Source: Vitellaria paradoxa (taxonomy: Eukaryota > Streptophyta > Magnoliopsida > Ericales > Sapotaceae). Taken from it: 64,000 nt of DNA. The notes below the pieces were generated by a model. It had not been told where the DNA came from. It saw only the letters and a list, made by a program, of their open reading frames with translations, and did no database searches. Of this stretch, positions 59,189 to 64,000 are shown piece after piece. The position numbers and the translations under genes are program-made. The DNA lies in contig CM034234.1 of the NCBI GenBank assembly GCA_019916065.1, positions 14,118,520 through 14,182,519 of the forward strand, read 5' to 3'. Position 1 is the first letter of the stretch, and each line of letters opens with the position of its first letter.

Positions 59189-62100
59189 ATGCGCATGTTA
59201 GATCTTTCAAACACACTTTTATCTATTTGTCTTCTCCAGTTATTCAAGTGGATTACTGTATATATATTTTTTTCTACCCTCTATCCCTTAGGGTAGTATG
59301 TTATATTTTTCTTCTCTCCGTCTCTTAGGGTAGTATGTTATTTTTTCTACTTACTTCGTGTTCTATTTTTTCGGCTCATTTTTTAGTGACAGTTGTTCAT
59401 TAAATTACGTATCTCTTATTCAATTCCTTTTTATGTTTGCTCTTCCTTTTTTTTTTTTTTCAAAGTATGTTTTGGAACCCTCCTAGTTGTCAAATTAAGA
59501 TTCATCTCGTGAATCAAAAACTTAGATTTGAGAATCGTATTGAATCATGAGTTGTAAGATTCAGTACATAATCAGAAAATGATAACAAATAATGTTATAT
59601 ATTAAAAATATATAAGATATTGAATAATGAACATTATTGTGCTTGAAAACTAATATTTTGATGTGATCACAACGTCTAAATGGAATGAGGCTAGCCTTAT
59701 GGCTACAATTTTGAATGCAAAAACCATATTAGTGAGGGCAAAGATGATATTTATTTAAGGACGTTATTTATACAACATAGAAATTTAGGAGAGCGAACTC
59801 TTAATGATATCAAACTATATGGATAGCCTCCTGGGGCTAGCCCGAGTGGCTCCTAGGTATGCTCCTCACAAAGACCACAAGGGTTTGATTCCTGGTTTAA
59901 ACGGGAGGTGCGTGAGGAGTAGCGTACATCTCTCTGGTCTACTTATCTGCTACATGGATCGCTAAGAGTTATAATAAACTGGTGTGTGTTCTGAGTTGCC
60001 CAAATATATATATATATATATGGATAAACTTTGGCTATATTAAAGTAAATTTTGAAAGTTTGAGGGGACTGCATATGTGAGCACCAATCTTCATTTACGA
60101 AGATTTAAAGACAATATTTGAATCACTTATGAAGTCTTCAAAAATATGAGTTATCAAAAGTTAAAATAATTTATGTGGAGATAATTTTCTAGTATTATAG
60201 AATTCTTGGCCTATTACGAGTGTCTCTAACTTTATTTTTACTTTTTTGCAAAGTGGGTCCGAATTAGCTAATCTAGATCCTTGACTGCAAGTGCATGGGT
60301 TAATTGTAACAACTTAAATTTATAGAAACAGTGAGAACTGGTTGTACCTAGGGAGAGGCGTTAATTAATTCACAGTTTTACTTGTCTAAACTAGTAGGTG
60401 TCACAAAAATTAAAACTAAAGAAAAGAATTTTGATTTCTAAGAGGAAATGGTTACTAAAGAATTTTACAAACACCTAGAGTGCGCAAAAGAATTAAACTA
60501 AAAGCTTAAACTAAAATAAGATAAAATGGGCAACGAACCATGAATTCGCATTGGAATTACAATCACACAAATTCAAATAGGTTTTTATAACTCAAGTGCA
60601 AAACAACACGGTGCAATGTATTCGAAAAATTTGGCTTTGAAAACCAATTTTCGGAGATGAACTTACCAAGAATTTATAGAAAACCAAATGTAATTGAACA
60701 AGCCATCGGTTTACTAAGTTCAATGGCAATTCCTAATCTGAACTCAATCTAATTGATTTTGAAAAATAAAGAATATCAATTCCATTAAATTAGCTATCAA
60801 CTGTTCAATCACCATTAGAGCTTGTAATCTTAAACTTTGTTCAACTAATTCCAAAAGCATCTAAATAAATCCATTCAACCAATCAAGAAGATAAAAACAT
60901 TAGAAATCTCAAAATTACCTAGTAGAAATCCATACAAGAATGAAATCCAAGCTTCTACAAGTCCAAAGCCTCCAAAACTTACTCTATAATCATTAAACTA
61001 AAAGAATACGTGAAGAAATTTACAAACCCTAGGTGGGAGAACAGAAGAAGCCTCTCTTTCCCTCTAAAAATCTAAAAAGAATGTAAAAAGTATCTAATCT
61101 TTATCCCTCACGAAATACTAACCTATATATGATGCCTGTGCTAAAAAATTACAATTTTGTCATCAAAAGCCTGAATTTCCAATCCTTAAGTTGAGTGTGT
61201 GCACACAAGAGTGAATACTTAGCCAAAATATGAGTTTTGGGTTGGGAGCATTCTGTCATTCACACATGGGTGTGGCATACTCTTGTTCGGAAGTGGGTGC
61301 AAATGATAGATTGCTGCCTTTGACTTCTAATGCGTTTTGACTCTCAAGATGATGGATTCGGGCTTCGAGTCCTTAAATATGAGGGTTAGAAGAATTCGAC
61401 TCTTAAACACATATTTGGTTTCCGACGCACGTATCCAAGTACTTGTTATAATTTAAATGCATGCATGCATACATCCACACACATACAAAATTTAGGAAAA
61501 GCAATTGATAGATTTTCAAAAGAAGAGAGAGAGAGAGATTTGAAATTGATTGTGGGTTGTGGCCAAGAGAGAGATTGTCAAGGGTATGGAGATAAGTCTG
61601 AGAATTGATGTCTGGTAGTGATATTAGTAATAGTGCCCTATAGCTGTTATTTGAAATCAACTTGGGTATTGAATTCACATGGCTCTTACTGAGGTTTTGA
61701 ATGCTTAACAATGACCTCATAAGGACCCCCATTGTGTAACGATTCATCAACGGATGGTGCTTCCCATATCAAGTAAGAATGCAAACCCTTAACTACAGAA
61801 GTAGGAATGATGGCACCTGAGATAATATTGTTCTCATAAAGTAGAGACCTAGAAACAGGTTCATGAATATCATCAATATATATTAGAAGAGCAACAATGA
61901 AGGTGATAATAAATACAAAAGTTGCGGTTAATGAGGTAGGGATCATCAAAACATCAAACCATCCAATGTAAAGGTGGTTTTCAGTGCTACCCTACTAGCA
62001 ATTAAAACATCTGACGAGGATTTGATGAGGATTTGAAATCCATCTATCTTGATGCACAAATTGAAGTGTAGCCTAAATTTTCACTATCTGAAATTGATCT

Positions 62101-64000
62101 TATTCTTATCTAAGGACACGGTGGGTGCCTCAGCTGCTATTCTTATCATAATAGTTTTTTTTTTTTGAAATTCAATTGATAAAGTCATTTTGTCGATATC
62201 CTTCCTTCTTTTTTGTTTGTGTAACGTCTCTCCTAAAGATAGGGCCATCGGTTTGATTTTATTGATGTACTCATATAGTGAATGGTTTATTTATATATTT
62301 TTCTTAGATATTCTTAATTGCATTTCGCTAATGTTCTCGCACAAGGAAAGATTTTATATCTTTTTAAAGCTCTCATGTTTTTCTTTTTGGTTATTTTAAT
62401 AATCTTCAGAAAAATATTTTTCTGTTTTCCTATAGTGGATACGGAATAGCTGCACAAGCATTGACTGCAGTAATAAGGGCTTATGATGGTCGTGGTCCAC
62501 ATACAATGCTTACACAAAGGATTCTACGGACACTTGAACTCTCTTCCCCAGATGAACTCATTGGGTATTAGTCCTAAAACTTGTGGTCATCACCATTGTC
62601 ATCCTCATAACAGTTGTGCTTTTAGTAACTGATTTTATCAATTGGAACCTGTAATGGGCAGTCCATTTTGCATACGTGCATCTGCGACTTCACTTATGTT
62701 GTTGAAAAGGGGTGTTTCCGCAACCTGATGACTATGTGAGCATTTCATGTCCAGGCAAAAGAGAACAATTTTGGGTGCTATTGATTGAGTGATGAAAGTT
62801 ACTGGAAGTAATTTAATCATTCAATATGACCATAATCTTGGATGTAAGATTGTTTAAACTGTTGCATTCGTTATGCTTGAAATGTTGACGGTAGTTTTAG
62901 GACTCTAAGTGGCTTTGAACTGAGTTGATAAATTAATGCCAGATATTTGCTTCTTGTCATTGTCTTCATTGTCTCTGTTCTGCCTTCAAATTCATGTGTG
63001 GAGCTCTATGAAGCACGGATACTTCAAATTAAGCGCCGCACTCGTATCAGATACTTCGGAGATACAGATACGGATAGGATACGGTCGGATACGTATCATG
63101 GCGTATCCTAATTTTTTATTTTAAATTTTGCATAGGATACGGTTAGAATACGGGAAGGATACTTATAGGATACGCCGAGGGTCCAAATGTAATATTTTAA
63201 ACCTTTTTGGGAGTACAATTGATATGATAAAATTTTAGTAGGGGCCAAACTATAATTAATAAAATAGATTGATATAATTGAAGTTTGATCTAACTAAAAT
63301 TTAGGAAATGAAAAAACTATTTTTATTTTGGGATGTATGAAATTGTATTTAATACTTTTTGTTATATTTGTGTTTTGTGTATGAATGATGTTGGTAGTTT
63401 TAAGTATGAATGATGTTAATTTATGGATTGAATAGTATTTTTCAAGCTATATAATTGTTATTTATAAAATGTTTAGTAGTATATACATACTATCTTCAAA
63501 ATTATTTTAAATAAAATATATATATATATATATTTTTGCCGTATCTTTGCCGTACCCGTATCCTCATTTTTTGAAAATTGCTATATCCCGTATCCGTACC
63601 CGTACCCGTACCCGCTCCCATATCTGTATCCATGCTTCATAGGTGGAGCTCTTCCATGTCCTTTGACCAAACAATTTTACTTGGAAAATTTTAACTTCTA
63701 GAAATAGTTTATTGGATTTTGTGATAAAAAAAAAGTTTGAATGTTCAACACCATGTTATTTTGCATTTGGTATTGTGCTTCACATGACAGATTGATTAAG
63801 ATGAAAAGAAGGGAATTTCTTAAAGAAATGATGGATTGCCATTGTTTCCTGCATTTGAATTTAGGTGGACCTATGCAGATCCATCCTGGGCTCGAATTGC
63901 TGCTCTTGTTCCAGTTGTTGTATCTTGTGCAGAGGCAGGCGATCAAGTTGCACACAGAATCTTGCTTGACGCAGTTCAAGAATTGGCTTCCAGTGTAAAA
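52148..64000 (+). CDS. NAGK: N-acetylglucosamine kinase (BadF/BadG-type ATPase fold), 3' end beyond window
   Basis: Five exons join in frame: 52148-52358, 55763-55910, 58117-58308, 62436-62564 and 63865 to the window end, 272 codons so far; the plant enzyme is about 350 residues. It starts [15 protein letters not shown]. The phosphate-1 loop is [10 protein letters not shown] (residues 26-35), followed by [25 protein letters not shown] and [18 protein letters not shown]. Phosphate-2 is [12 protein letters not shown], and [19 protein letters not shown] spans the exon 3/4 junction. [19 protein letters not shown] follows. The enzyme phosphorylates N-acetylglucosamine with ATP for salvage into UDP-GlcNAc in the cytosol. 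All visible motifs are intact. The C-terminal ADP-binding part lies to the right. Introns are 3.4, 2.2, 4.1 and 1.3 kb. Confidence 0.93.
52359..55762 (+). other. NAGK intron 1 (3.4 kb)
   Basis: No exon or recognised transposon. A stretch at about 53450-54330 has higher G/C and gene-like texture but its frames are broken and I cannot identify it. A C run (54425-54438) and a TG-rich stretch (55090-55125) are present. Confidence 0.5.
55911..58116 (+). other. NAGK intron 2 (2.2 kb)
   Basis: Contains an internally repetitive AT-rich block: AAATTTGTTGTTATTATTAT recurs at about 56587 and 56681, and AATTCAGTTC-type words at about 56440-56530. It also holds a decayed coding-like fragment on the minus strand at 57230-57480. 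Confidence 0.55.
57226..57480 (-). pseudogene. Unrecognised decayed gene fragment
   Basis: On the minus strand one frame, ending with TAG near 57226, reads sensibly for about 65 codons. Parts are [20 protein letters not shown], then [19 protein letters not shown] and [24 protein letters not shown] interrupts it upstream (about 57440) and more coding-like sequence may continue to about 57600. It is acidic and low in bias. I do not recognise the family. It is antisense within NAGK intron 2 and is either a transposon-borne or a retrocopied fragment. Confidence 0.35.
59156..59193. repeat. CT then CG/CA microsatellite
   Basis: A CTCTCT run passes into CGCGCG and ends GCATGCGCATG, in NAGK intron 3. 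An alternating CG run of this kind can adopt Z-form DNA. Confidence 0.9.
59488..59600. repeat. Dispersed repeat, second copy
   Basis: Matches 28392-28510 around TTAGATTTGAGAATCGTA and GTAAGATTC; superfamily unknown, ends undefined. Confidence 0.6.
59826..60016 (+). mobile_element. tRNA-derived SINE with 10-bp target duplication
   Basis: The head has an A box (TAGCCCGAGTGGCT, 59838-59851) and B box (GGGTTTGATTCC, about 59880-59891) at tRNA-like spacing, with a (TA)n tail. TATATGGATA occurs at 59816-59825 and again at 60017-60026 just after the tail. A different family from the SINE at 29343-29563. Sense orientation in NAGK intron 3. Confidence 0.78.
61690..62000 (-). pseudogene. psbA: Nuclear copy of chloroplast psbA (NUPT fragment)
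   Basis: On the minus strand the frame reads [20 protein letters not shown] (about 61995-61935), then [28 protein letters not shown] and NGGPYEVIV. This follows, residue for residue with scattered changes, the part of photosystem II D1 from its first helix to the second. Nucleotide similarity is also clear (e.g. GAACCTGTTTC, TCTCTACTTTAT, ATCCGTTGATGAAT). Homology stops after PYEVIVKH. The many amino-acid changes, including lost glycines, show long residence in the nucleus. It cannot make functional D1. Confidence 0.92.
63006..63642. mobile_element. hAT-type MITE with 8-bp target duplication and GGATACG repeats
   Basis: The ends CTATGAAGCACGGATAC and GTATCCATGCTTCATAG are inverted repeats. 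GTGGAGCT flanks the element perfectly at 62998-63005 and 63643-63650. Subterminal arrays of GGATACG (left) and CCCGTAC/CCCGTATCC (right) are complementary to each other, so single strands could fold back. 637 bp, non-coding, in NAGK intron 4. Confidence 0.88.
63518..63534. repeat. Short TA run inside the hAT MITE
   Basis: About eight TA units. Confidence 0.7.

Larger units (their letters stand above)
58309..62435 (+). other. NAGK intron 3 (4.1 kb)
   Basis: Hosts a CT/CG microsatellite (59156-59193), a copy of the repeat also found at 28392-28510 (59488-59600), a SINE (59826-60016) and a psbA-derived fragment (about 61690-62000). The stretch 60200-61100 is AT-rich without recognised features. 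Confidence 0.8.
62565..63864 (+). other. NAGK intron 4 (1.3 kb)
   Basis: Half of it is the hAT MITE at 63006-63642; nothing else recognised. Confidence 0.8.

Noticed and set aside
61690..62000. Idea that the window contains true plastid DNA
   Set aside because: Only a diverged 300-bp psbA piece is present inside a nuclear intron.
1..64000. CRISPR arrays, operons, tRNA or rRNA genes
   Set aside because: None seen; the only tRNA-like sequences are SINE heads, and the window is plant nuclear DNA.

Overview
This is nuclear DNA from a flowering plant, most likely a eudicot. It is AT-rich, its genes are split by long introns with GT-AG borders, and their products read closely like Arabidopsis proteins. 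It also carries typical plant transposons (Copia, MULE, LINE, SINE, hAT and PIF MITEs) and a nuclear copy of chloroplast psbA. I cannot name the species. No database search was run: homologies rest on recognised motifs, and exon borders were placed by hand.

Layout. 1-4668: a Ty1/Copia retrotransposon on the minus strand, cut by the left edge, with pol open for about 1,014 codons but three stops in gag. 6163-7821: the last four coding exons of an anamorsin/DRE2 gene (+), with no N-terminal half in view. 8493-18154: a 9.66-kb Mutator-like element (MULE) with about 190-bp terminal inverted repeats and a 9-bp target duplication. It carries a decayed transposase gene, a decayed plant-mobile-domain (PMD) gene, a captured exon of tryptophan synthase beta and an array of roughly 180-bp tandem repeats. 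18826-29203: a complete DHHC protein S-acyltransferase gene (+, 4 exons, PAT11-like), with a dead LINE in its third intron. 29204-33558: intergenic, holding a SINE with a 12-bp target duplication, a pair of near-identical hairpins and a possible Helitron. 33559-45480: a complete RGP1 gene (+, 12 coding exons, 556 residues), whose introns hold LINE pieces and two relatives of one Copia family. 45481-52147: intergenic, with several MITEs. 52148-64000: the first five coding exons of an N-acetylglucosamine kinase gene (+), which continues past the right edge; its introns hold a SINE, a psbA fragment and a hAT MITE.

The four host genes all lie on the plus strand and serve unrelated housekeeping roles: cytosolic Fe-S assembly, protein palmitoylation, Rab6/Ypt6 exchange-factor traffic and amino-sugar salvage. 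There is no operon-like logic; the architecture is shaped by transposons sitting between genes and inside introns.

The most interesting object is the MULE. It combines a transposase with an N-terminal PB1-like region, a PMD gene and a host gene fragment. It also sits inside a local repeat whose second copy, 290 bp away, still shows what the site looked like before insertion.
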